Shown: piece after piece, positions 27,784-37,683 of the stretch | Layout: the number at the start of each line of letters is the position of its first letter | Numbering within the stretch: the stretch's first letter is position 1 | Source: GCA-2712985 sp964515905 | GTDB taxonomy: Bacteria > Pseudomonadota > Alphaproteobacteria > UBA7887 | NCBI GenBank assembly: GCA_964515905.1 | Contig: CAZEWK010000097.1 | Location: 33,560-97,559 of the forward strand | DNA length: 64,000 bases | Direction: 5' to 3' | The notes under the pieces: generated by a model | Database searches by the model: none | Told to the model about the DNA's origin: nothing | What the model saw: the letters and a program-made list of their open reading frames with translations, nothing else | Position numbers and translations under genes: made by a program

Positions 27784-28982
27784 CCCTCATCTCCATCATT
27801 GATACTAACAGTCAGATTAAGGTCGGCACCAATTTCCTTAATCAAGGCACCTTGTAGCATTAAGGCATCAATTGCTGACTCCGCAATTGCTCTCTCTGAG
27901 CTTCCATACGGAGTACTCAAAACAAAGTCAAACGGTGATCCAATTTCCGAAATAGACAATTTTGTCTGTTCTAACGCTTTTATCATCCGTTCATTAAGGC
28001 TTGGGTTTACCTGCTCGATGATTTTATCGAGACCAACTCCGGAGAAATCATTGTAGCGACCATAGTATACATTCTCAATTCCCAAAGCATTGTATACAAA
28101 GTCATTATGTGTGTTATCACTAAAACACGAATGTTCGTCCTCCTGATCTCCACTATCGAGCGCTACAGCCATACGTTCTGAAGCCAATTCGAATACCGAC
28201 ATAGTCAATATTCCGGTCAATATTCGTTTTAAAGCAATATTTTCGGGCAGAGCAAGAAACCTTTTAGCATAGTTATCAGAGTTCGGTTTCCATTCATTAA
28301 CGAGAAAAGTATGGTCGTCAACAAGCTGGGCAACCACAATTTCCAAGTATTTACGTCGGCGATCATTAAAGGACGTGCCAGGAAAAAAATCACCAGTCGG
28401 TCGGACGCCGGGGCCCGTTTTAGATAAGTCCTGGCCCCACAGAAGAAACTCAATTGCGTGATATCCGGTCGACACGTTGCGATCATCGTCCGACTGATTT
28501 CTTCTCAATATAGAAGATCGGGTTAACTTAATAGAAGTATCATTGATTATACCTGCAGATGAGTTTCCCACGACATAGTCGATAAAAGATTCATCGATCG
28601 GCCAGGAATTTAGCCTTCCCTCTGGGCCCTCTAGTCCTTCTGACGAATCAAAGAAATCGACTGGACCACCATAAAAACGAAATACTTCAGATTGCCCGTA
28701 CGCCTCCCTAGCCTTCAGCCAGGTATTTTGAGCCGTTTTTAAAGATAACTCATTAGGATTATCTAGCAGTGCCGCAACCTGATCCTGTAGCTCCAATGCC
28801 CGTGATAGGCTGTCTTCGTAATTCCTGTATACAAGCTCAACATAAGTAATAATGTACTTTTCCGCCTCTGAGCCTGTCTTTGCCAAAGAGGTGGACGACC
28901 AATATACCCCCCCGTAGCATGCTGCTCCTAATGAGAACATGAAAGCCCATAATAAACTTCGGCCGATATCCACTCTCATCAT
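27780..28982 (-). CDS. Imelysin family protein (peptidase M75 fold)
   Basis: About 400-residue exported protein. The signal segment is SLLWAFMFSLGAACYG; imelysin landmarks are the GxHxxE motif in GYHAIEFLLWGQDLS, plus EDEHSCFSDNTHNDF and GIENVYYG, which are typical of imelysins that sit beside di-haem oxidoreductases. Family members are iron-regulated and related to the EfeO component of iron uptake; peptidase activity is doubtful. I chose the ATG at 28982 because GGAGGGC lies 9 bases upstream, whereas the frame open to 29063 would run through the Fur box. First gene of an operon with the di-haem cytochrome. Confidence 0.9.
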   Translation of the reverse strand: MMRVDIGRSLLWAFMFSLGAACYGGVYWSSTSLAKTGSEAEKYIITYVELVYRNYEDSLSRALELQDQVAALLDNPNELSLKTAQNTWLKAREAYGQSEVFRFYGGPVDFFDSSEGLEGPEGRLNSWPIDESFIDYVVGNSSAGIINDTSIKLTRSSILRRNQSDDDRNVSTGYHAIEFLLWGQDLSKTGPGVRPTGDFFPGTSFNDRRRKYLEIVVAQLVDDHTFLVNEWKPNSDNYAKRFLALPENIALKRILTGILTMSVFELASERMAVALDSGDQEDEHSCFSDNTHNDFVYNALGIENVYYGRYNDFSGVGLDKIIEQVNPSLNERMIKALEQTKLSISEIGSPFDFVLSTPYGSSERAIAESAIDALMLQGALIKEIGADLNLTVSINDGDEG

Positions 28983-29036
28983 AGAATCCGCCCTCCAAGT
29001 GCAGGTACGGGACATAGTAAAAATCCCACCACTCCT

Positions 29037-29055
29037 GATAATGCAAATCATTCTC
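29037..29055 (-). promoter_or_regulatory. Fur box upstream of the imelysin operon
   Basis: GATAATGCAAATCATTCTC matches the classical 19-base Fur consensus GATAATGATAATCATTATC at 16 of 19 positions. It also contains the 7-1-7 inverted repeat TGCAAATCATTCTCA at 29042-29056. It lies 55 bases before the imelysin start, over a plausible minus-strand promoter (TTGATA, then TTATCA about 16 bases on), consistent with iron-dependent repression. Confidence 0.75.
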
Positions 29056-29179
29056 AATATCAACTAGTTGTTTTGAGTAAAGAAATAAAAGCACGTAAGT
29101 ACAAAGCTTTAAATTGACGGAGCCAACACTGCTCTCTACGTTCCATTGAATTCTCGACCCAAAATATCCTGATTAGGCT

Positions 29180-30157
29180 ATGGACGATCAAGCAAAAAAC
29201 GAAGACAAAAAAACCAATAGCAATGGTTTTTCAAAAGGTCATTTAGAACAAATTCTGGAAGCTGGCCTGTTCGCTGTCACTGCCGAAACTTCCCCGCCCG
29301 TTAGCGCAGACCCTGAAATTCTTATTAAGGCCACAAAAGATTTGCTGGGAGTGGCGGACGCTGTCAATGTAACCGATGGCGCGGGAGCTAAATCGCATAT
29401 GGCTAGCTTAGCCGCAGCGGCAATAATGGTTCGAGCAGGTATTGAGCCGGTTCTCCAGTTTACTGTTCGAGACCGCAATCGGATTGCTTTACAAAATGAT
29501 CTTCTAGGAGCTGCAGCCCTCGGTATTCCAAATATTTTATGTTTGACAGGAGATCATGTTGCTTCGGGCGACCAACCAGAAGCAAAGATGGTGATGGACT
29601 TAGATAGTTGCGGTTTGATGGAACTAACACGCAATATGAGTGTAAAGGGCCAATTGCCCTCTGGGCGAGCAATTGTAAAACCTCCAAAACTTTTTATCGG
29701 TGCGGCGGATGCACCGCGAGAGCCAGATGGAGATTGGGGCCCATCTAGTTTGTTCGCAAAACTTGAAGCAGGTGCTCAGTTCTTCCAGACACAATTCTGT
29801 TTTGATATTGATCTAGTTCGGAGATACATGGCCCGCCTGGATGACGAAGGAATTTTGGAACGTAGTTATTTCATGATCGGTATTGGGCCTATTGCATCCG
29901 CAAAATCGGCTCGATGGATGAACAAAAATCTTTTCGGTGTCGAAATACCAGGGTCGATAATAGATCGCATAGAAAAAGCAAATGACCAAAAGGCCGAAGG
30001 AAAAATGATTTGCCTCGAACTAATACAACAGCTACAGGAAATAAAAGGCGTGTCGGGAGTTCATCTTATGGGACCCAGAATAGAACAGACCGCGGCACAG
30101 GTAATCTCGGAAGCGGGGATACGGGAAGGAAGAAAATCCGTTAAAATCACGCTATAA
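29180..30157 (+). CDS. Methylenetetrahydrofolate reductase family protein
   Basis: 325-residue MetF-type TIM-barrel flavoprotein. It reduces 5,10-methylene-THF to 5-methyl-THF or runs the reverse in one-carbon catabolism. Family features are VTAETSPPVSADPE at the N-terminus, the conserved NVTDGAGAKSHM and NILCLTGDH segments, and FFQTQFCFDIDLV. The variant with a charged N-terminal extension and no other met genes beside it is common in marine alphaproteobacteria with C1 or demethylation metabolism. The direction of the reaction is not deducible. Divergent from the imelysin operon. Confidence 0.85.
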   Translation: MDDQAKNEDKKTNSNGFSKGHLEQILEAGLFAVTAETSPPVSADPEILIKATKDLLGVADAVNVTDGAGAKSHMASLAAAAIMVRAGIEPVLQFTVRDRNRIALQNDLLGAAALGIPNILCLTGDHVASGDQPEAKMVMDLDSCGLMELTRNMSVKGQLPSGRAIVKPPKLFIGAADAPREPDGDWGPSSLFAKLEAGAQFFQTQFCFDIDLVRRYMARLDDEGILERSYFMIGIGPIASAKSARWMNKNLFGVEIPGSIIDRIEKANDQKAEGKMICLELIQQLQEIKGVSGVHLMGPRIEQTAAQVISEAGIREGRKSVKITL

Positions 30158-30195
30158 TTTTCCATAGAGCTCAAATGTACCACTGACCGACATTG

Positions 30196-32268
30196 TTATC
30201 GTCCTTCCGCTCGCCACGCCATAAAGACGCTGCAAAGCAGCAGGACAAGCAGTATTATTTCAGGCGCAAGAGGCGTCCGTACTTGGCCCGTTACTTTATA
30301 ACTTTCATTTGATACCAACCCCAACCACCCCAAACCTGTTTTTGGTGCAGACCGTGCTATACGGCGAACTTCAGGGATTCCCTCCTCTACAAACCATGTC
30401 AGAGATCCGGAACTACTCAAAACAACGGGCATTAGGGCCTTATCCGTTGTCCGTACATCAGACCCTTCCAGCGAGTTTAGTCCTCCAACAGCAGCGATAG
30501 CCGATAACTCACCATGTTTTATCCTATAAAGCCCTGAGCTTTTCACAGAAATATTTGTGGTAGCCCGGCCATCACCAGAGTCAACCAGTTCCATTTCGTC
30601 TACCGACCCCCGTGGACCCTGCACAGTGGCCAATCCGGTTACAGGCAACAGGCTTCTCCGAATAATACTTAATTGACCATCCTTCACTGTAGCCGAGAGC
30701 GCTTCCTCCTCAAGGTCCGGCTGTTTCATTAACCAATGAACTAGCCTTCTCAGCAACAGTTGTTGCGGACCTCCCCCCTCAAAACCACGAGCCCACAGCC
30801 AAGACTGGTCCGACAAAATCTGCGCAACCCGACCTTCTCCAATCCGATCCACCACCAAAAGAGGATTTTCATCTGGGCTCATCATTAGAGTGTCGCCTCG
30901 AACTACAGTTGCCTCCATAAGCCGAAACCAGCGACCCCAATTTGGTTTATGGGCCGTTTCTTCTATCCCACTATCTCGATACAAAACCGCTGTAACTGGA
31001 TGACGACGGCCTACGTCAGATAAAATCGGTTGATATGGTTCCTCTAGGACTTGCCCTGTGGGCCGAGCCGGTAAAATTGCAGAAAGCGGGCTCATTGCTA
31101 GACTCAGGCTGGACGAGAAAGACGGACCAGCAATATCTAGAACCGCGCCCCCGGTCAAAACATAATCGACCAAGTTATTTAGATACGCTGTAGGTAAAAT
31201 ACCTCGTCGATGGTAGCGATCGAATATGACTAAATCGAATTTTTTTAAATTGGCTGCAAATAGCTCCCCGCTTGGAAAGGGAATTAATGAGAGTTCACTA
31301 ACAGGTGTTAAGTCCTGCTTACTAGGTGGTCTAAGAACTGTGAAGTGTATTAAGTCTACCGCAGGGTCCGCCTTCAGCAAATTTCTCATAGTTCTTAATC
31401 CGGTTCCTGGTTCCCCCGAAACCAACATCACTCGCAAGCGCTCCCGAACTCCATTGATTAGAGCCGTTATCCGATTATTGTCTAAGGTCAACTCCGAAGC
31501 ACCCGGCTCTACTTCGACCTCAAAAGCTATAATTCCCTCACGATCTAGCATGATTTCAATTTCTGCCGTTTTGCCTACCTCGACTTCTGTTGTTGAAAGT
31601 AGTTCGCCATCAGCACTTAGTGTGACTGGCACTAATGTCCCATGAGACGATGTATCTTCTACCCTAATCAAAAGTTGGATAGTATCACCAACAATTGCAT
31701 AGCTAGGAGACTTCTCAATTATCATGCGGCGGTCTTCTTCGTTTGGGCTCCCTGTCAACAAAACATGCAAGGGACCTGCATATTCAATCCGGTTCAAACG
31801 TTTTGGGACATCGTGGACTTGCCCATCAGTAATAAAAAACGAACCAGCAACACGATCTGGAGATATGTCTGAAAATATCCGTTCCAGCGATGCGAACATT
31901 TGTGTGCCTTTATCGCCGCTAATATCCTCCACAACAGTAGACCGGATTTCTAGATTTTTCGTTTTCCCAAGTACTGCTAGTAATTGGTCCTTGGCTGTGT
32001 TCGTCACCTCTGAACGGTTACCTATTTGCTGACTTGTTGATTGGTCTACGACGAGCCCGACTACGTCAGGCAGGTAATCTCTCTGCTCCCTCATGAGTGT
32101 CGGATTCAACAACGCCAGAAATATGACCACCACAAAAACTGCTCGCCAGAAGACCCCAGGTGACCGAACAAAGAGCGCCAACGCAATAACTACTGCAGCC
32201 AAAATAGCCAGGCTACCCATTATTAGCCAAGGGAAAAACGGCTCGAATTCTACACCTATTCCCCCCAT
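30196..32268 (-). CDS. Membrane protein with a GATase1-like domain, Bat/MoxR-associated
   Basis: 690 residues. Two transmembrane helices at the N-terminus (about 12-32 and 37-56) and one at the C-terminus (LLVLLLCSVFMAW), with a long periplasmic part between. The periplasmic part contains a vWA-like first portion (VVGLVVDQSTS, SFFITDGQVHDVP) and a glutamine-amidotransferase-like middle (RVMLVSGEPGTGLRTMRNL, DLVIFDRYHRRGILP). It is the last gene of a MoxR-DUF58-BatA/DUF4159 operon found widely in alphaproteobacteria. That set is thought to be a chaperone-like or envelope-stress system; the exact job is unknown. Confidence 0.75.
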   Translation of the reverse strand: MGGIGVEFEPFFPWLIMGSLAILAAVVIALALFVRSPGVFWRAVFVVVIFLALLNPTLMREQRDYLPDVVGLVVDQSTSQQIGNRSEVTNTAKDQLLAVLGKTKNLEIRSTVVEDISGDKGTQMFASLERIFSDISPDRVAGSFFITDGQVHDVPKRLNRIEYAGPLHVLLTGSPNEEDRRMIIEKSPSYAIVGDTIQLLIRVEDTSSHGTLVPVTLSADGELLSTTEVEVGKTAEIEIMLDREGIIAFEVEVEPGASELTLDNNRITALINGVRERLRVMLVSGEPGTGLRTMRNLLKADPAVDLIHFTVLRPPSKQDLTPVSELSLIPFPSGELFAANLKKFDLVIFDRYHRRGILPTAYLNNLVDYVLTGGAVLDIAGPSFSSSLSLAMSPLSAILPARPTGQVLEEPYQPILSDVGRRHPVTAVLYRDSGIEETAHKPNWGRWFRLMEATVVRGDTLMMSPDENPLLVVDRIGEGRVAQILSDQSWLWARGFEGGGPQQLLLRRLVHWLMKQPDLEEEALSATVKDGQLSIIRRSLLPVTGLATVQGPRGSVDEMELVDSGDGRATTNISVKSSGLYRIKHGELSAIAAVGGLNSLEGSDVRTTDKALMPVVLSSSGSLTWFVEEGIPEVRRIARSAPKTGLGWLGLVSNESYKVTGQVRTPLAPEIILLVLLLCSVFMAWRAEGR

Positions 32269-32275
32269 TAGCGCA

Positions 32276-35104
32276 CTACTTTGGCTCCAGCAAATCAGTG
32301 CGCTTTAATCGTCGCAAGATCGTCGAAATGTGCACCTGATCTGCTTTGTAGTTTCCTGTCAACGAGTACATCATTATGTTGACCCCAAATCTAAAAGCGA
32401 GTTCACGCTGTTTTTCCCCCCCCGGAACAACCGGGAACAATGGTTCGCCACTAGGCGACAATGCCCAAGCTCCCGCCCAATCATTTCCACCAACAACCAA
32501 AGACGATACACCGTCGTTAACCCCTCCCTCGTATTCTTCCACCCAAACCTCTCCGTTGTCCCAACGTCCCGGAAAACGATCCATTAAATAAAACGATTGA
32601 GTAAGTGCATGTCCCTGTGAAACAACCGAAAGAGCGGGCAAATTAAGATTTTTTAGCATCTGGCGGAATAAAGCAGGAGATTGTCTTATGTTATTTTGTG
32701 GCTGGGCGCTTCCCGTCTGATCCCTGGTATCCAGAAGGATCATTCCTCCCACTGTTAGATAATGCTCAATATTCGCAAGGCCTCTATCTGACAGCAAAGG
32801 TTGTTCATTTGTTATCGGCCAATAAATTAAAGGATATAATACTAAACTATCTTCTTCTGGATTTACACCCACGGGTAATCCAGGTTCGACAGAGGTGCGC
32901 TGCCTCAAGACCCAACTGAGACCAATGAGACCAGCACGGCTAACGGCGTCGACGCCCTTAGAACCCGTGACCACATATGCAAGATGTATGCTGCGGGTGG
33001 CCTCAACAATGCCGGGATCACTCAGGCTGCGGGGGGCACTCGAATCATTGGCCTCATCCAAACTAGTCTGAGCTAATGCTGGGTCTCCCAGAATCATGAT
33101 CGCCGAAAAAAAGTACATAAAGCCCAAAACAGCCAAAGTATTTCTAACCGGGAGTAAACCCCGCATGAACATGGCTATAATCAAATCCAGTAAGGATAAC
33201 AACACCGCGATTAAAATTAGCCATGGCCGCAAATACAGTTGATTGCTCTGCTGTAAGGCCGATACCTCTATACCACTTGGAAACTCCAAAATCGGGCGCA
33301 ACTCCTCAATACGGTGTCCTAAATTAAATGCTCTCCTCAATACTTCCGTTCCATACACACCAGGCGGTTGAAAGGGGTTAGGGACCCATTCGTCGATATC
33401 TTCTGCATTGATACCTAGGTTCATAGGGCCTGGAGACCGACTTCGTCCATAGCCATCCAAAACATTGAAAGGCGGCATCACAAGATTCTCACTTCCAAAT
33501 AGACCGCCTTCGCTTAATTCAACCACACGACGTAACATTTCAACGAACACGCCGGACAACGAGAGATTGGACCACTCCGCATTGGCCGAGGTATGGAAAA
33601 GTACAAGCCAACCGGCGCCCTTTGCGATCCCGGTAACCAGCGGGGTTCCATCAATGAGCCTCGCCCAAGTTTTTGACTGAAGATCAATTGACGGCTCCGC
33701 CAACACCTGTCTTCTAATGGTGACATCTTCTGGGATTTGAATTCCAAAAAACGGTGAGTCCTCCATAAACTTTTCTAATTGAACTGGCTCCTGCCAGGAC
33801 AACGCGCCACCCACTGCCCTTTCGCCCGAGTTACGAAGAGGCGTAGGAACCAACGCGTCTATACCAGCAGCTAATCGAGGTCCAGCGAATCGTACGAGGA
33901 CACCACCGTCTTCGATCCACGCTGAAAGCACTTCCTGTTCCTGCGCGGGCAAGTTTCCTACGTCCGCCAACATCAAAACCGATACATTATCTTCAATCAA
34001 TTTCTCAATAGGGCCTCGCCGAATCTCATTATAAGGAGCTAAAGCGCGTTCCAAGTAATAAAGGTCTGATAATAGTGGCTGTCGGCTTTCAAATCCGCCA
34101 CCTGAAATAAATCCGACCGAGCGATGGCGCCAACGAGAATCCACCAAAACTACTGACCCCGCGCCAGGACTACCTTCTATATCCAATCGAGCAATCTCGT
34201 TGCGAATATCATTTGGCAAGATAATAGGCCTTTCCACCACTGTTTGGTTTCGCTCAAATTCCACGGGGATACGATCAATTAAATTACCTGCAACACCCGT
34301 TGCACGGATCCAAACCACAGATTTGGAAGGGTTACTACTTTTAAGAACTCGAACAAGAAAGTCTCGCCCGCCATCGCCGGGTGCCAACAGCAGCATCGCC
34401 CGCATTGGCAGCGGTTCTACGAATACATGCACTGGGCCCAGTGTCATCAAACTTTTTGAAAATCTGGCTGTCACATCTACATTCCCCTCGTGCAAGCCAT
34501 CGCTAAACCAATAAACCGCAGCTGCTTTCTCAATTCCTTGATCAGTGAACTGATCCATCAGAGATTTAAGAAGGCTGGCTCGATCCACAGGCCAGGCTTG
34601 AGGAACGAGTGTTTTGACAAAATTTTTCGCTTCTCGTGGCAGTAATAAATTACTAACTTGGCTAGTTACACGGCGACCTTGTTCAGCTCTTGGCGCGGAG
34701 AGCGCAACTATGACCTTTTTATTTTCAACCTCCGCCTGCTCAATTAACGTGATTACTGCCTGAATTTGTTTCTGCCAATTGGCTGTTCCTCCCCACCCAT
34801 CATCAATGACTATAACTAGAGGCCCGTCCTGAGAAATCATTTGAGGTGGATTAATCACAGGCCCGGAAATAGCGAGGATGATCAGCGTTGCTATTAGAAT
34901 ACGAAACAACAACAACCAAATAGGGGTTTTGGCCGGCGTTTGCTCTACAGACTGAACACTTAATAAGAATCTTATAGCCGGAAATTCTATAACCCGAGGT
35001 GAAGGAGGCTTTATCTTTAATAACCACCAAATTACGGGTAAAACGAGCAAAGTGCCAAGAGCCCAAGGAGCTACAAAACTTAATGCCATGAAGCTAGAGA
35101 TCAT
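32276..35104 (-). CDS. BatA-like N-terminal domain protein with C-terminal DUF4159
   Basis: 942 residues. The N-terminus is a BatA-type membrane anchor (WALGTLLVLPVIWWLLKIKPP, helices to about residue 82), followed by a vWA-like domain (LVIVIDDGWGGTANWQ). Near residues 640-690 there are two more helices, and the last 250 residues form a DUF4159 domain (LVLYPLIYWPITNEQP, GGMILLDTRDQTG). It probably presents two extracytoplasmic domains, one on each side of the second helix pair. Starts 4 bases after the DUF58 gene ends and ends 7 bases before the next gene, so it is clearly part of the MoxR operon. Confidence 0.82.
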   Translation of the reverse strand: MISSFMALSFVAPWALGTLLVLPVIWWLLKIKPPSPRVIEFPAIRFLLSVQSVEQTPAKTPIWLLLFRILIATLIILAISGPVINPPQMISQDGPLVIVIDDGWGGTANWQKQIQAVITLIEQAEVENKKVIVALSAPRAEQGRRVTSQVSNLLLPREAKNFVKTLVPQAWPVDRASLLKSLMDQFTDQGIEKAAAVYWFSDGLHEGNVDVTARFSKSLMTLGPVHVFVEPLPMRAMLLLAPGDGGRDFLVRVLKSSNPSKSVVWIRATGVAGNLIDRIPVEFERNQTVVERPIILPNDIRNEIARLDIEGSPGAGSVVLVDSRWRHRSVGFISGGGFESRQPLLSDLYYLERALAPYNEIRRGPIEKLIEDNVSVLMLADVGNLPAQEQEVLSAWIEDGGVLVRFAGPRLAAGIDALVPTPLRNSGERAVGGALSWQEPVQLEKFMEDSPFFGIQIPEDVTIRRQVLAEPSIDLQSKTWARLIDGTPLVTGIAKGAGWLVLFHTSANAEWSNLSLSGVFVEMLRRVVELSEGGLFGSENLVMPPFNVLDGYGRSRSPGPMNLGINAEDIDEWVPNPFQPPGVYGTEVLRRAFNLGHRIEELRPILEFPSGIEVSALQQSNQLYLRPWLILIAVLLSLLDLIIAMFMRGLLPVRNTLAVLGFMYFFSAIMILGDPALAQTSLDEANDSSAPRSLSDPGIVEATRSIHLAYVVTGSKGVDAVSRAGLIGLSWVLRQRTSVEPGLPVGVNPEEDSLVLYPLIYWPITNEQPLLSDRGLANIEHYLTVGGMILLDTRDQTGSAQPQNNIRQSPALFRQMLKNLNLPALSVVSQGHALTQSFYLMDRFPGRWDNGEVWVEEYEGGVNDGVSSLVVGGNDWAGAWALSPSGEPLFPVVPGGEKQRELAFRFGVNIMMYSLTGNYKADQVHISTILRRLKRTDLLEPK

Positions 35105-35107
35105 CTG

Positions 35108-36001
35108 TCAGTGAGCCGCTCGATCAAGTGCATTAGAAAGAACTAAATAAAGAGACGACAGCGGTATTTCTGGGTTCTCACTGGTCCCATGTGACCGAAG
35201 TGTCCAACCCGCATGACTTGCCATCCGCGAGAGGTCGTCTTGGTGGGATTTGAACCGCTCCAAATATTGCTCTTGGATCGCCTCAACACGATTTATTGTA
35301 ATTTCGCCTTCCATTTCAGAACCCACAAAATGTGCACGACCACGAAAAGGCAGCGCCTCCTCCGCCGGATCCAGGACCTGGAGGAGATGCCCTTTTAGTT
35401 GCTGACCCGAAAACCATCCAATTATCTCTTGCGTCGCGGTAAGCGGTTCCAAGAAATCACTAATGATTATTATTTGGGCATCTCGACGCAATGTGTACTG
35501 TTTTAGCGAATCAATGTTCCTTAAGTCCGTATCTCTAACCATTATTTCAGCCAACCGAGGGAGCGCGCCAAGACCGCGGAAGGATTTCCCAATACTATTC
35601 ACGACGCCTACCTGTTCCCCAGAGCGCAGGAGGAGCATAGCAAGCGCTAATGATAAGATTAGTGCCCTGACCTCCTTAGTTTCATGCTTGGTATCAGACC
35701 GAAAATCCATTGAACGGGTGCGATCACACCAGAGCCAGATAGTTTGCGAGGCCTCCCATTCCTGTTCTCTGACATACACGTGTTGTGTTTTACCCGATTG
35801 TCTCCAATCGATACTACTCACCGAATCTGTAGGCTCATATCGACGAAACTGCCAAAATGTCTCTCCTGGGCCAGGACTTCTTCGGCCGTGAACACCTTGC
35901 AAAACCGACAATGCAACTCTCTCCGCTGCAACGAGAAGCGGCGGCAACGAGACAGCTACAGACTCGGCGCGTCGTTGTATGTTTTGCGCCGATAGTTTCA
36001 T
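35108..36001 (-). CDS. DUF58 domain protein
   Basis: 297-residue protein of the DUF58 family, which accompanies MoxR AAA ATPases. The signature region is GRRSPGPGETFWQFRRYEP with DSVSSIDWRQSG, followed by a vWA-like fold (QTIWLWCDRTRSMDF) whose metal-site residues look degenerate. No transmembrane helix. Second gene after moxR (61-base gap) and before the BatA-like protein. By analogy with other MoxR systems it may be the vWA partner of the ATPase; direct function unknown. Confidence 0.88.
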   Translation of the reverse strand: MKLSAQNIQRRAESVAVSLPPLLVAAERVALSVLQGVHGRRSPGPGETFWQFRRYEPTDSVSSIDWRQSGKTQHVYVREQEWEASQTIWLWCDRTRSMDFRSDTKHETKEVRALILSLALAMLLLRSGEQVGVVNSIGKSFRGLGALPRLAEIMVRDTDLRNIDSLKQYTLRRDAQIIIISDFLEPLTATQEIIGWFSGQQLKGHLLQVLDPAEEALPFRGRAHFVGSEMEGEITINRVEAIQEQYLERFKSHQDDLSRMASHAGWTLRSHGTSENPEIPLSSLYLVLSNALDRAAH

Positions 36002-36062
36002 TAACTAAAACCTAAAGCCATTGTTCTATATTTGTTCATTACAAAGCGTATGCTAGGGATAT

Positions 36063-37073
36063 TTAAGACAATTCCGAACACATCTGACTAATTACTTGGT
36101 CCAGCGTGACACCTTCCGCACGCGCGGCGAAACTTATATTCATCCGATGTCGGAGCACGGGCAGAGCTAACGCTAACACGTCATCCACTGAGGGTGAAAC
36201 CCTGCCATCAAGCATGGCTCTAACTCGTGTCGCTAACATTAACGCTTGTCCTGCCCGTGGGCCTGGTCCCCAAGAGACATTTTCATTCACTATAGGTATT
36301 TCACTGCTTGTTGGTCTTCCCGAACGAATAAGTTGTAAAATTGATTCAACAATATTTGCACCAACTGGAATTGTACGAATCAAAGCTTGCGCAGAAACCA
36401 GTTCGTCTGCGCTAATAACCTGTTTAGCTGTTGCCTCCACAAATCCTGTGGTTTCAATAAGCATTTTCTTTTCATCTTCAAATGCTGGATAGTCGATATC
36501 AATCTGCATAAGAAAACGATCAAGTTGAGCTTCCGGAAGTGGATACGTACCTTCCTGTTCAATAGGATTTTGTGTTGCGATAACATGAAATGGCTTGGGA
36601 AGCGAGCGCGGTTTGCCCGCTACCGATACCTCACGCTCTTGCATAGCTTGCAGTAACGCGGATTGGGTTCTTGGGCTTGCTCTGTTAATTTCATCAGCCA
36701 TCAAAAGTTGACAAAATGCTGGTCCTTCTATGAACCGAAAACTTCGCTTTCCGCTCTCTCCTTCCTCGAGCACTTCAGAACCAAGTATATCAGCCGGCAT
36801 TAAATCCGGTGTGAATTGCACCCTCCGTTCCGACAAGCCTAAAACTGTACCTAGAATTTCTGTCAATCGGGTCTTCGCAAGACCAGGCACCCCAACCAGT
36901 AGAACATGGCCCCCAGATAATAAACCAATGAGAACTTGATTAAGAACCTGCTGTTGACCGAAAATCAAAGTCCCAATGTGATTTCGAACTTTTTCCATCG
37001 TCACTAGTAACGAATCGATCTGCTGTGTGACGTCATTCTGGGTTTGTTCGGTAGCAGAGGTGATGTTCGTCAT
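36063..37073 (-). CDS. MoxR-family AAA+ ATPase
   Basis: 336-residue AAA+ ATPase. Walker A is GVPGLAKTR, Walker B LLMADEINRASPRTQSALLQAMQE, and the sensor region is VIATQNPIEQEGTYPLPEAQLDRF. MoxR proteins act as chaperones or metal-insertion ATPases for partners carrying vWA domains; the three downstream genes provide such partners. First gene of the four-gene operon, divergent from the DUF1285 operon with 31 bases between the starts. Confidence 0.93.
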   Translation of the reverse strand: MTNITSATEQTQNDVTQQIDSLLVTMEKVRNHIGTLIFGQQQVLNQVLIGLLSGGHVLLVGVPGLAKTRLTEILGTVLGLSERRVQFTPDLMPADILGSEVLEEGESGKRSFRFIEGPAFCQLLMADEINRASPRTQSALLQAMQEREVSVAGKPRSLPKPFHVIATQNPIEQEGTYPLPEAQLDRFLMQIDIDYPAFEDEKKMLIETTGFVEATAKQVISADELVSAQALIRTIPVGANIVESILQLIRSGRPTSSEIPIVNENVSWGPGPRAGQALMLATRVRAMLDGRVSPSVDDVLALALPVLRHRMNISFAARAEGVTLDQVISQMCSELS

Positions 37074-37104
37074 TCTGTTCCTGACCTGCGATTATGTTTA
37101 GAGT

Positions 37105-37683
37105 ATGAAAATGAAACCGACAGCCGCCACCAACTTACATGAAATACTTAAGGAGACCGTGGGATCTAAGCATTCGCAAGGGTTAAACCGAGATACCAAG
37201 GGTGAGACTAATTTTCAAATAGCGCGCGACGGCACGTGGTTTTATCATGGTTCGCCAATCCTCCGCAAATCGTTAGTGAGATTGTTTTCTACTATCTTAC
37301 AATCCGGGAATGACGGTACGTTTTGGCTAGTAACGCCGATAGAACGAGTAGAGGTGGCTGTGGAAGATGCACCGTTCATTGCTATTACAGCAAGTAAGAC
37401 CGTAACAAATCGACGACAAAGTATAATTTTTGAGACCAATGTCGGCGACATCGTGGTTGCCGGACCTAATCATACTATTCATGTTCTGGTAGATCGGAAT
37501 ACACAGGAACCAAGACCATATATAATGGTTCGACCGGGACTTAAAGCATTGATAACGAGATCAGTGTTTTACGATCTGGTTTCCTGGGCAGAGCAAGATC
37601 GCCAGAAAGATCAGTTAATCTTAGAAAGCGATCGAGTGCGATTTTCTCTTGGAAGTTTATCACAAGAAAGCACAGTACTATGA
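37105..37683 (+). CDS. DUF1285 domain protein
   Basis: 192-residue cytoplasmic protein of the DUF1285 family. The block GTWFYHGSPILRKSLVRLFSTIL followed by FWLVTPIERVEVAVEDAPF is characteristic. No enzymatic function is established for this family to my knowledge. It starts the operon DUF1285, NUDIX hydrolase, DUF6111, CCA transferase that commonly flanks moxR in alphaproteobacteria, and overlaps the NUDIX gene by 4 bases. Confidence 0.85.
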   Translation: MKMKPTAATNLHEILKETVGSKHSQGLNRDTKGETNFQIARDGTWFYHGSPILRKSLVRLFSTILQSGNDGTFWLVTPIERVEVAVEDAPFIAITASKTVTNRRQSIIFETNVGDIVVAGPNHTIHVLVDRNTQEPRPYIMVRPGLKALITRSVFYDLVSWAEQDRQKDQLILESDRVRFSLGSLSQESTVL

